14,742 bases of DNA from JBILCM01 sp044353165 (GTDB taxonomy: Bacteria; Bacillota; Bacilli; Paenibacillales; YIM-B00363). The notes beneath the pieces are model-generated. The model did no database searches and had not been told where the DNA came from. It saw nothing but the letters and a program-made list of their open reading frames with translations. Of the stretch, positions 1 through 6,643 are shown one piece after another (within the stretch, counting starts at the first letter, position 1; every line of letters begins with the position of its first letter). The DNA lies in the NCBI GenBank assembly GCA_044353165.1, contig JBILCM010000057.1, positions 1-14,742 on the forward strand, read 5' to 3'. Made by a program: the position numbers and the translations under genes.

Positions 1-768
1 GAGCGGGTCTGAAAAACCGACACTGGAAGCGACCTGCTCAATGGTTAAAGGTTGTTTGAGCAGCTCTGCTGCTTTGTGCATTCGTATTTGTAGTAAGTAG
101 CTTTGGGGAGAGAATCCGATGAGCTGACGAAAAATTTTGGAGAAATGAGTGCGATGGTAACCGAGTTCACGAGCAACCTCAGTGATCGATATATCCCGAG
201 CGTATTGTAACGCAAAATAGCGAACCGCCTTATCAATCTGGCGTTGTGCAATGGATAATTGTTCCATGGGTTCTACATGCGCGGGGTGGTCTAGCAACCA
301 TTCTGCCAACAACAGACGGAAATAAGCGCCAGCTCGCTCATTTCCCGCAGCGCCAACGACAGATAATGCACGGAAAACAGCTCGGAATAAGCCAGTGTAT
401 GGTCCTCGTTCTCTTGTTCTTATCACCGGTTGTTCGATTGTGACGCCCAACCGTTCCATCCACCAGGCGGCCAAATCGCCGCGAAACCCAATCCAACAAT
501 AATGCCACGGCTCGTCCGCATCGGAACAATATTCGGCAATTTCATTTGGGAAAATAAAAAAGGCATCACCTTGTTCGAGCGCTTGCCGCGTATCCCCTGC
601 TCTGCACCAACCGCGACCCGACATCACATAATGGACAAGAAAGTTGTCATGCACTTTCGGACCGACATGGTGGTTCGGTTTTGTTCGTTCTTGCCCAGAA
701 AACAAGACTACAATTTCACCTTGAGCTGGCGATGAATTCATCACGATGGAGAAGTTATTGGTCCACAT
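1..768 (-). CDS. AraC-family transcriptional regulator (3' end cut by window edge)
   Basis: DNA-binding regulator, probably of the divergent alpha-galactosidase gene. The frame is open from the ATG at 768 down to base 1, giving 256 residues; the family is usually about 280-290, so roughly 30 C-terminal residues lie outside the window. Residues 15-100 resemble the N-terminal cupin (AraC_binding) sugar-sensing fold, including HVGPKVHDNFLVHYVMSGRG and later EQGDAFFIFPNE. Residues about 175-256 are the AraC DNA-binding domain: the first helix-turn-helix is complete (ISITEVARELGYHRTHFSKI, 193-212) and the second begins at TIEQVASSVGFSDP before the edge. The start is set by AAAGGAGA 12 bases upstream. 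The effector is not visible; an alpha-galactoside is inferred only from the neighbour. Confidence 0.9.
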   Translation of the reverse strand, partial: MWTNNFSIVMNSSPAQGEIVVLFSGQERTKPNHHVGPKVHDNFLVHYVMSGRGWCRAGDTRQALEQGDAFFIFPNEIAEYCSDADEPWHYCWIGFRGDLAAWWMERLGVTIEQPVIRTRERGPYTGLFRAVFRALSVVGAAGNERAGAYFRLLLAEWLLDHPAHVEPMEQLSIAQRQIDKAVRYFALQYARDISITEVARELGYHRTHFSKIFRQLIGFSPQSYLLQIRMHKAAELLKQPLTIEQVASSVGFSDPL

Positions 769-808
769 CGCTCGTTCTCGTCTCCTTTAGAACAACGGAT
801 TTCTGTAT

Positions 809-817
809 ACTATAGCA
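809..817 (-). promoter_or_regulatory. Candidate extended -10 promoter of the AraC-family gene
   Basis: On the minus strand the sequence reads TGCTATAGT, a TGn extension followed by a -10 hexamer matching TATAAT at five of six positions. No good -35 is seen, as is common for extended -10 promoters. A start near 802 would give a leader of about 34 bases before the ATG at 768. Confidence 0.4.
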
Positions 818-840
818 TGACTGAGACGGATTGTGTATGG

Positions 841-873
841 ATATCTGACTACATTCGTCCATATCAAAACTAC
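841..873. promoter_or_regulatory. Candidate AraC-type operator (direct repeats) in the divergent intergenic region
   Basis: Two similar half-sites, ATATCTGACTAC at 841-852 and ATATCAAAACTAC at 861-873, share ATATC and ACTAC blocks that repeat every 20-21 bp. Direct repeats about two helical turns apart are typical of AraC/XylS-family binding. An overlapping inverted pair, TATGGA at 836-841 and TCCATA at 858-863, is also present. No strong sigma-A hexamers are seen for the alpha-galactosidase gene, which fits an activator-dependent promoter. This is inference from pattern only. Confidence 0.35.
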
Positions 874-948
874 GACACTCTATTCCGTGTTGTGTTCCTA
901 CAAGGTAATGTTAAGTTGTTCTCAACACAACGAGTGGAGGAATAACAG

Positions 949-2247
949 ATGTCTAAAATTACGTTCCTAGGGGCAGGTAGTACCGTATTTGCCAAGAATG
1001 TACTCGGCGATTGCATGCACGTCCCTGCACTGCAAGATTTTGAAATTGCATTGTTCGATATTGATCCTGTGCGTCTGCGCGATTCCGAGATGATGTTAAA
1101 CAATTTGCAAAGCACGATTGGAAGCCGTTGTCGCATTGTGGCTTACACCGATCGCAAGGATGCATTGCGCGGTGCCAAATACATTGTGAACGCAATTCAA
1201 GTCGGGGGTTACGATCCTTGTACGATCACGGATTTTGAGATCCCGAAGAAATACGGCTTACGACAGACGATCGCAGACACCCTTGGCATTGGGGGTATTT
1301 TTCGAAACTTGCGCACCATTCCCGTCATGATGGACTTTGCACGGGACATTCAAGAGGTTTGTCCGGATGCTTGGTTCTTAAATTACACGAATCCAATGGC
1401 CGTCTTAACGAATGTCATGAATACATATGGCGGTGTGAAGACGGTTGGTCTATGTCACAGTGTCCAAGTTTGCGTCCCGCATCTGTTCCACAGTCTTGAT
1501 ATCGATACGACGGGCGTTCAAGCCAAAATTGCAGGCATCAACCATATGGCATGGCTGCTTGAAGTCACCAAAGACGGTGTTGATCTGTACCCTGAAATCA
1601 AGCGTAGAGCCATACTAAAACAACAAGAGAAACACAATGACATGGTACGCTTTGAACTCATGCTTAAATTCGGTTATTATGTGACCGAGTCATCAGAACA
1701 TAACGCCGAATATCATCCGTATTTTATTAAACGGAATTATCCAGAACTCATTGAAAAACTGAATATTCCGCTTGATGAGTATCCAAGACGCTGTATTAAT
1801 CAAATCAACAAATGGCAAACCATGAGAGACGAGTTGGTGAATGACACACAGCTGAAGCATGAACGTTCTCATGAGTATGCTTCATTTATCTTCGATGCAA
1901 TGGAGACGAACAAGCCATTCAAGATTGGCGGCAATGTGATGAATACGGGCTTAATTCCGAATCTACCCAAAGAAGCGTGCGTTGAGGTGCCTTGTCTTGT
2001 GGACGCGAGCGGTGTGACCCCTTGTTATGTGGGTCAACTGCCACCACAGCTTGCTGCTTTGAATCGCACCAACATCAACACACAACTGCTGACGATCGAA
2101 GCGGCCATGACGGGAAAGAAAGAGCATATTTATCATGCTGCGTTCCTTGATCCGCACACGGCAGCTGAACTTTCACTTGATGACATCGTCAGCTTGTGTG
2201 ACGATCTCATCGAAGCACATGGGTCTTGGCTGCCGAAATTTGTATAA
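949..2247 (+). CDS. melA: Glycoside hydrolase family 4 alpha-galactosidase (MelA-like)
   Basis: Cytosolic NAD+- and divalent-metal-dependent glycosidase, expected to cleave alpha-galactosides such as melibiose after uptake. The 432 residues match the family length. The N-terminal Rossmann motif is GAGSTVF (8-14), with an acidic nucleotide-binding end at D37-D39. The family signature DTLGIGGIFR is at 110-119, and NYTNPMAV at 145-152. CHSVQ at 169-173 carries the metal-ligand cysteine; the CHSV form is the variant associated with alpha-galactosidases rather than 6-phospho-glucosidases (CHE, CN) or alpha-glucuronidases (CHG). NH at 198-199 supplies the metal-binding histidine. The ATG start has GGAGG eight bases upstream. 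It diverges from an AraC-family gene that likely controls it, and no sugar transporter lies nearby in the window. The exact sugar specificity is inferred from the motif. Confidence 0.88.
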   Translation: MSKITFLGAGSTVFAKNVLGDCMHVPALQDFEIALFDIDPVRLRDSEMMLNNLQSTIGSRCRIVAYTDRKDALRGAKYIVNAIQVGGYDPCTITDFEIPKKYGLRQTIADTLGIGGIFRNLRTIPVMMDFARDIQEVCPDAWFLNYTNPMAVLTNVMNTYGGVKTVGLCHSVQVCVPHLFHSLDIDTTGVQAKIAGINHMAWLLEVTKDGVDLYPEIKRRAILKQQEKHNDMVRFELMLKFGYYVTESSEHNAEYHPYFIKRNYPELIEKLNIPLDEYPRRCINQINKWQTMRDELVNDTQLKHERSHEYASFIFDAMETNKPFKIGGNVMNTGLIPNLPKEACVEVPCLVDASGVTPCYVGQLPPQLAALNRTNINTQLLTIEAAMTGKKEHIYHAAFLDPHTAAELSLDDIVSLCDDLIEAHGSWLPKFV

Positions 2248-2263
2248 TCATCGCCTTCATTCG

Positions 2264-2290
2264 CTCCTGCGCATTGCGCAGGAGTTTTTA
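2264..2290 (+). terminator. Rho-independent terminator of the alpha-galactosidase gene
   Basis: A perfect 9-bp stem (CTCCTGCGC at 2264-2272, GCGCAGGAG at 2276-2284) with a 3-base ATT loop is followed by TTTTTA. It lies 16 bases after the stop codon and insulates the downstream racemase cluster. Confidence 0.9.
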
Positions 2291-2387
2291 TTATGGACAG
2301 TTCCCAGTGACCAATGTCGGATTCATCACATATGTTGCATTAGTTAAGGAGGATAACCGATATCAGATCAAAGGAAGCGGTGTGCGA

Positions 2388-3185
2388 GTGTCTAATCAGC
2401 AAGCGATCGCGATGATGGATTCAGGCGTCGGCGGATTAACCGTAGTGAAGGAAATGATGAAACAACTACCGCATGAAGAAATGATCTATTTTGGCGATAC
2501 CCAACGGGCACCTTATGGACCCCGTTCACCTCAAGAAGTCACCCGATTTACGGAACAGATCGTTCAATTTTTATTAGAGTTTCAACCCAAGTTGGTTGTC
2601 ATTGCATGCAATACGGCAACGGCTTACACTTATGAACATATCCGTTCAAAACTGCAAATCCCCGTGATTGGCGTCATTGCACCGAGCGCTCAAGCGGCGG
2701 TCCGAGCGACATCCCTCGGTAAAATTGGCGTGATTGGTACAGAAGGAACGATTCGCAGCCAAGCATACGATGCTGCCATTCACCGTATTCATCCCAAAGC
2801 ACATCTTGTCAGCTTAGCTTGTCCAACATTCGTACTTTTGGTTGAAAAAGGGTTGTTTCAAGGCGACATTGTAAAGGAACTCGTCCATCAAGAGTTAGCA
2901 TGGATGAAACGTCAGCAGATCGATACATTAATTCTTGGATGTACCCATTACCCATTCTTGCATTCGATCATCCAGGATTGTATGGGTCCGCATGTAACCT
3001 TGATTTCATCCGCGGACCAAACCGTTCAAGACATTCGTCTGATCTTGGATCAGAGCCACCAACGAGCTTCCCGCTGGACAAGGCCGTCACATCGGTTTTA
3101 CTGTAGCGGAGATCCTATTACATTCCATAAAATTGCGCATGATTGGTTAAATACCCCGCTTGAGGTGCATTCCGTAGTTTGGTAA
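2388..3185 (+). CDS. murI: Glutamate racemase
   Basis: Cofactor-independent interconversion of L- and D-glutamate, supplying D-Glu for peptidoglycan. With the GTG start at 2388 the protein is 265 residues, the usual size. The N-terminal motif MDSGVGGLTV (10-19) carries the catalytic-pocket Asp and Ser, FGDTQRAPYG is at 35-44, and the two catalytic cysteines are C74 (VIACNTATA) and C185 (LILGCTHYPF, with H187). The start is placed at 2388 because AAGGAAG (2371-2377) lies 10 bases upstream and the encoded N terminus matches the family; GTG at 2382 is the alternative. The frame is open further upstream to 2226, but that part crosses the terminator and is not family-like. An M14 peptidase gene starts 23 bases after the stop, suggesting shared cell-wall peptide metabolism. 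Confidence 0.93.
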   Translation: MSNQQAIAMMDSGVGGLTVVKEMMKQLPHEEMIYFGDTQRAPYGPRSPQEVTRFTEQIVQFLLEFQPKLVVIACNTATAYTYEHIRSKLQIPVIGVIAPSAQAAVRATSLGKIGVIGTEGTIRSQAYDAAIHRIHPKAHLVSLACPTFVLLVEKGLFQGDIVKELVHQELAWMKRQQIDTLILGCTHYPFLHSIIQDCMGPHVTLISSADQTVQDIRLILDQSHQRASRWTRPSHRFYCSGDPITFHKIAHDWLNTPLEVHSVVW

Positions 3186-3208
3186 ATAGAATGAAAGGCG
3201 GCAAATCC

Positions 3209-4099
3209 ATGATGTATGGGTATGATGAATTGACGATGGACATCCGACGACTCTGTGCTGGACATCCTCAACTGACCGCGGATGTTGTGGGAAAGAGTGT
3301 GATGGGAAAAAATTTATACGTGTTGCGATGGGGACAAGGACCGAAGTCATTATTCGCGAATGCAGCGATGCATGCGAATGAATGGATTACATCGCCATTA
3401 TTGATGCGCATTGTAGAGAATATGTTGGAATCGCTAAATCATGGGGGGAAGATTGGCGGATGGGATGCTGTGCAATTATTCGAACGCGTGAGTTTCTGGT
3501 TTATGCCGATGGTCAATCCAGATGGTGTTGAATTGGTGCAACGAGGGATGCAAGCCGCGGGTGATTACCATTCGAGTGTACTTCAAGCCAATGGCGGCTC
3601 TGCTGATTTTCGTCTGTGGAAAGCGAACATTCGTGGGGTTGATTTGAATGATCAGTTTCCCGCGCATTGGGAAATCGAGAGGGACAGGCGATGTGTCGAA
3701 ACACCAGGACCTCGGGATTACCCGGGTGCATACCCACTGTCTGAACCTGAGGCAGCAGCAGTCGCCGCATTCACGAATGCGCATGATTTTCGCATGGTGT
3801 TCGCATTCCACACTCAGGGTGAAGAAATTTATTGGAATTATCGAGATTATGAACCTCCAAGGGCAGAACGATTGGCGATGTCGTTGGCGAAAGCCAGCGG
3901 ATATGAAGCCGTAAAATTGTCGGACAGCGACGCGGGATTCAAAGACTGGTTTATTCAGGATTGGCGCAGACCTGGTTTTACCATTGAAGCGGGCAAGGGA
4001 GTCAATCCGTTACCCATGCAACAACTCCCACAGATGATCAAGCACAATCAAGAGATTATTCATACCGCCTTATTGGCAACCTTGAGTGCGAACTGGTAA
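3209..4099 (+). CDS. M14-family zinc carboxypeptidase, likely gamma-D-glutamyl-(L)-meso-diaminopimelate peptidase
   Basis: Zinc peptidase related to endopeptidase I / YqgT / MpaA enzymes that cut the gamma-D-Glu-diaminopimelate bond of murein peptides. The 296 residues hold the M14 motifs in order: HANE (zinc ligands H55 and E58), NPDG at 103-106, IRGVDLNDQFPA at 141-152 (substrate-binding R142 and N147), FAFHTQGEE with third zinc ligand H201, and TIEAG with catalytic E260. There is no signal peptide and no LysM wall-binding repeat, unlike the secreted endopeptidase I type, so a cytosolic recycling role is inferred. The start at ATG 3209 is chosen because AAAGGCGG lies 7 bases upstream; ATG 3191 is in frame but has a poorer site. 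It directly follows glutamate racemase, and D-Glu chemistry links the two. Confidence 0.85.
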   Translation: MMYGYDELTMDIRRLCAGHPQLTADVVGKSVMGKNLYVLRWGQGPKSLFANAAMHANEWITSPLLMRIVENMLESLNHGGKIGGWDAVQLFERVSFWFMPMVNPDGVELVQRGMQAAGDYHSSVLQANGGSADFRLWKANIRGVDLNDQFPAHWEIERDRRCVETPGPRDYPGAYPLSEPEAAAVAAFTNAHDFRMVFAFHTQGEEIYWNYRDYEPPRAERLAMSLAKASGYEAVKLSDSDAGFKDWFIQDWRRPGFTIEAGKGVNPLPMQQLPQMIKHNQEIIHTALLATLSANW

Positions 4100-4150
4100 A
4101 ATGAAGTCAAGCTTTCATTTCGATTCTGTGCTTTGAGAGGCGGTTGATCC

Positions 4151-4402
4151 TTGAAGAAGTGGTTTAAGTTGACAACCTGGGCAAGGCTAGTCACAAGAAC
4201 ATGGCTTTACTTGAAATCACCGATCATTCCGTTGCACGAGAAATTGTTGCTGCTCATTCCGATCGCAATCTATTGGGTGATACCAGATGTAATGCCCTAT
4301 TTGCCCTTCGACGATATTGCGATCACGGTTATTCTAGCGAATTGGTTCATTCATCGAATTGAACGCAAATTCCCAGAACTCAAAAACAAACCCAATGTAT
4401 AA
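4151..4402 (+). CDS. Small DUF1232-like membrane protein
   Basis: An 83-residue protein of unknown function. Residues 28-70 are hydrophobic and follow the DUF1232 (YkvA-type) pattern: HEKLLLLIPIAIYWVIPDVM, then PYLPFDDIAI, with the characteristic prolines and paired Asp after a membrane-like segment. The N terminus is basic with several Lys and Arg, and the tail is charged (RIERKFPELKNKP). The start is TTG at 4151, preceded by AGAGGCGG 7 bases upstream; no in-frame ATG fits. It sits 51 bases after the M14 peptidase gene and 14 bases before the HesB-like gene, so it is probably co-transcribed. The family assignment is from pattern memory and is moderate. Confidence 0.65.
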   Translation: MKKWFKLTTWARLVTRTWLYLKSPIIPLHEKLLLLIPIAIYWVIPDVMPYLPFDDIAITVILANWFIHRIERKFPELKNKPNV

Positions 4403-4416
4403 GGAGACGACGTGCG

Positions 4417-4719
4417 ATGCAATGCAAAATTACCCGTAACGCAGCCAAAATGATTATGCAAGAAATGGAACAAGAAGAAGACAAGACTCTAAAATTGCGT
4501 GTTTATGTATCTCATGCCCATGGAGATCATGCGCACTATGGTTTATCGCTTGACCAACCTACGGAGAACGATGTCGTTGTTGTCACGGATAAAGGAATCG
4601 ATGTCATCTTGGAGAAAGACAATGAATATTTGGACGGCATTAAGATTGACTATCTTTACATACCACAGGAAGGATTCATCATTACCAACCCTTCCAAAGG
4701 CAATCACGGCGATCATTAA
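4417..4719 (+). CDS. HesB/IscA-fold protein lacking the iron-sulfur cysteines
   Basis: A 100-residue protein matching the HesB/YadR/YfhF (Fe-S biosynthesis, A-type carrier) fold: an N-terminal helix (ITRNAAKMIMQEM), LRVYV at 27-31, YGLSLDQPTENDVVV at 41-55, GIDVILEKDNEYLDGIKIDY at 60-79 and a C-terminal GFIITNPSKG. Canonical A-type carriers have one Cys in the segment after the first strand and a CGC pair at the C terminus. Here the first site reads SHAHGDHAH (32-40) and the tail ends GNHGDH (95-100); the only Cys is C3. A metal role through His and Asp is possible but unproven. AAGGAGA at 4401-4407 overlaps the previous stop codon and sits 9 bases before the ATG, indicating an operon. Confidence 0.75.
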   Translation: MQCKITRNAAKMIMQEMEQEEDKTLKLRVYVSHAHGDHAHYGLSLDQPTENDVVVVTDKGIDVILEKDNEYLDGIKIDYLYIPQEGFIITNPSKGNHGDH

Positions 4720-4722
4720 CTT

Positions 4723-5355
4723 ATGGATGCCCAAAAATACACCGAACAGTTATATGTTGCTCACCCTGATCCCGTTCTTGATCACGTCCTGCAATCCATA
4801 CGCGAGCATGGTATGCCTGAAATTTCAGTAAAACCAGGTTATGCAAGGTTGTTGACTCTCTTGGTAGCCACATCAGGAGCGAAACAGGTGCTAGAGATTG
4901 GTGCACTTGGAGGATACAGTGGTATTTGCCTTGCCCGCGGACTTCCAATAGATGGAAAGCTCGTTTCGTTGGAGCTTCATTCAGATTATGCTGCATTGGC
5001 GAACCAAAACCTCGAGATGGCAGGATTCGGGGGAATGGTACAATACCGTGTAGGCGAAGCTCTGCAACACTTGGAGTCTCTTGCGAATGAAGGAAGAACG
5101 TTTGATTTTTTCTTTATTGATGCCGATAAGGGAAATTATCCGCAATATTTGGATTGGGCCATCCGCCTTGGCAACCCCGGGGCAATTATCGTGGGGGATA
5201 ACACGTTGATGAATGGTCGAATTATGCAAGAAGAGGTAACTTCGCCATCCGTAGCAGCGATGCGGGCGTTCAATGAACGCATTGCATCGGATTCGCGATT
5301 GCTAAGCGTCATTCTTCCCGCTTACGACGGACTCGCGATTGCCCGGATTCGGTGA
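4723..5355 (+). CDS. Class I SAM-dependent O-methyltransferase (caffeoyl-CoA OMT / YrrM type)
   Basis: A 210-residue methyltransferase of the cation-dependent small O-methyltransferase family (Methyltransf_3). The SAM-binding loop is VLEIGALGGYSG at 56-67, with acidic E84 at the end of strand 2 (LVSLELHSDYAAL). FFFIDADKGNYPQYLDW at 129-145 and VGDNTL at 157-162 carry the expected divalent metal ligands D133, D159 and N160. The acceptor substrate cannot be told; family members methylate catechols or hydroxylated tRNA bases and small molecules. Its ATG lies 3 bases after the HesB-like stop with no obvious ribosome binding site, so translation is probably coupled. Its last 47 bases overlap the end of the convergent MFS gene. 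Confidence 0.88.
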   Translation: MDAQKYTEQLYVAHPDPVLDHVLQSIREHGMPEISVKPGYARLLTLLVATSGAKQVLEIGALGGYSGICLARGLPIDGKLVSLELHSDYAALANQNLEMAGFGGMVQYRVGEALQHLESLANEGRTFDFFFIDADKGNYPQYLDWAIRLGNPGAIIVGDNTLMNGRIMQEEVTSPSVAAMRAFNERIASDSRLLSVILPAYDGLAIARIR

Positions 5356-6529
5356 GCGATAACCATGCCCACAAGGCGTTGATGAGTAGCAATACGCTTG
5401 CAAACAAGAAAATTCCTCGAATTCCAATGACTCCAGCCAATGCGCCGCCTGAGAGAGGACCAATCATGTTCCCTAGACTGAATGCGCTGCTATTGAACCC
5501 GAACGCTCGGCTTTCCATGCCATTAGGCGTGTAATTCCTTAGCAGTGCATTCACCGTAGGCGCTAGACCGCCCATAAACCACCCTAAAATAAATCGACAA
5601 ATCAACAGTTGCCAAACGTTGTCCACGAAAAATTGCGGAATGAATGAGAGTGCGGCACCCAACAAACAGATGATAAGCACTTTCACATGCCCGTGTCGGT
5701 CAGACCACTTGCCCAGGAGCGGTGAAGAGACCATGTTCGAAAACCCTGTGACCGAGCCGACCAACCCTGCGAAAAACGCGAGTAATACAGCACCGTGCAG
5801 CTCGCTTACGAAGAGTGGAATCAGCACGAGCGAGCTGTTGAACGCAATCTGAATGCCTGCCGAGACACCATAAAGCGCAGGAATTTGTTTAATTTGCATT
5901 AATTGTCGAAAACTTTGAGCGAGTGAAATGTTGGTGTTCTTTTTTCCAACATTGCGGTCGAAAGATTCGTGTACGATCCACCATACGAGCACACTGGCCA
6001 GTAACATCAGTCCGCCCGTAATAAAAAAAATCGGTCGATAACCGATCCACTCTGCAAGTAACCCTCCCATGAAGGGTCCAAGAATGGCCCCTGCCATCCC
6101 GCCGGATTGCAATGTACCCATCGCAAATCCCATGCGCTCTCTTGGCGTGGATGCGGACATCAGTGCAGTAGAAGCGGGGATAAATCCACCGACAACGCCA
6201 TTGAGAATGCGTAATATTAATAATTGCCAAGCATCTGTCACGATACCCATCAAAAACAGGATGATAGCAATCCCAAGACCGGAACGAATTAACATGATTT
6301 TTCGACCATAACGATCGGCCAAGTTGCCCCAGATGGGTTGAACGATGAAGCCGGTAAGAAACGTGCCTGCATAGATCACGCTCGCCCACCAAGCCAAAGC
6401 ATGGGGGTCCTGAATTCCTAGTTCGTCTTTAAGGTACAGTGATAAGAAGGGAATGATCATGGTCATCCCTGACAAGGTGAGAAATTGGCCGATCCAAAGT
6501 ACTGCTAAATTCAGTCTCCACCGTTCCAC
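5309..6529 (-). CDS. MFS transporter, DHA1-type multidrug exporter family
   Basis: A 406-residue polytopic membrane protein with about 12 hydrophobic segments, the usual size for drug:H+ antiporters. Motif A, GNLADRYGRK, lies at 68-77 in the loop between segments 2 and 3, and a degenerate second copy, LLGKWSDRHGHVK, begins the second half. The segment-4 arginine occurs in LRILNGVVGGF, and the segment-5 GP-containing stretch is AGAILGPFMGG, typical of DHA1 exporters. The start is GTG at 6529, with AGAAGGTGA 4 bases upstream. The substrate is unknown. It runs opposite to its neighbours and overlaps the methyltransferase by 47 bases at the 3' end, so no shared terminator separates the pair. Confidence 0.88.
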   Translation of the reverse strand: MERWRLNLAVLWIGQFLTLSGMTMIIPFLSLYLKDELGIQDPHALAWWASVIYAGTFLTGFIVQPIWGNLADRYGRKIMLIRSGLGIAIILFLMGIVTDAWQLLILRILNGVVGGFIPASTALMSASTPRERMGFAMGTLQSGGMAGAILGPFMGGLLAEWIGYRPIFFITGGLMLLASVLVWWIVHESFDRNVGKKNTNISLAQSFRQLMQIKQIPALYGVSAGIQIAFNSSLVLIPLFVSELHGAVLLAFFAGLVGSVTGFSNMVSSPLLGKWSDRHGHVKVLIICLLGAALSFIPQFFVDNVWQLLICRFILGWFMGGLAPTVNALLRNYTPNGMESRAFGFNSSAFSLGNMIGPLSGGALAGVIGIRGIFLFASVLLLINALWAWLSLTESGQSRVRRKREE

Positions 6530-6560
6530 GGGTTCACCTTCTCATTTTTCCATTATCAAT

Positions 6561-6590
6561 GTATAAATCTGCCAGACGATGGCCAAAGTA
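6561..6590 (+). promoter_or_regulatory. Candidate forespore sigma-F promoter of the Coat F gene
   Basis: GTATA at 6561-6565, a 15-base spacer and GGCCAAAGTA at 6581-6590 match the Bacillus sigma-F consensus (GywTA, then GgnnAnAnTw) at every defined position. The implied start near 6597 gives a leader of about 47 bases before the ATG at 6644. Recognition by sigma-G, which overlaps in specificity, is possible. Pattern-based only. Confidence 0.45.
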
Positions 6591-6643
6591 AAGTATGGCG
6601 CTTGAAGCCAAACATTCAACCTTCGAAGGAGATGAGGTCTACC

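Noticed and set aside
430..735. 101-codon open frame on the plus strand
   Set aside because: It lies opposite the AraC-family gene, whose frame encodes a recognisable cupin domain; the plus-strand product has no family-like features and no ribosome binding site.
2293..2345. Sigma-A promoter for the racemase cluster
   Set aside because: The best pair (GTGACC and TATGTT, 18-base spacing) matches only four of six at each hexamer, which is too weak to call.
2226..2387. N-terminal extension of glutamate racemase to 2226
   Set aside because: It would overlap the alpha-galactosidase 3' end and run through its terminator, and the added 54 residues do not resemble the family.
4098..4118. Possible terminator hairpin after the M14 peptidase gene (AAATGAA/TTCATTT)
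   Set aside because: The stem is short and A-T rich, and no T run follows; the next gene is only 51 bases away and is probably in the same operon.
5889..6392. 167-codon open frame on the minus strand
   Set aside because: It is an alternative frame inside the MFS gene; the product is rich in Arg, His and Cys and lacks the hydrophobic pattern of the true frame.
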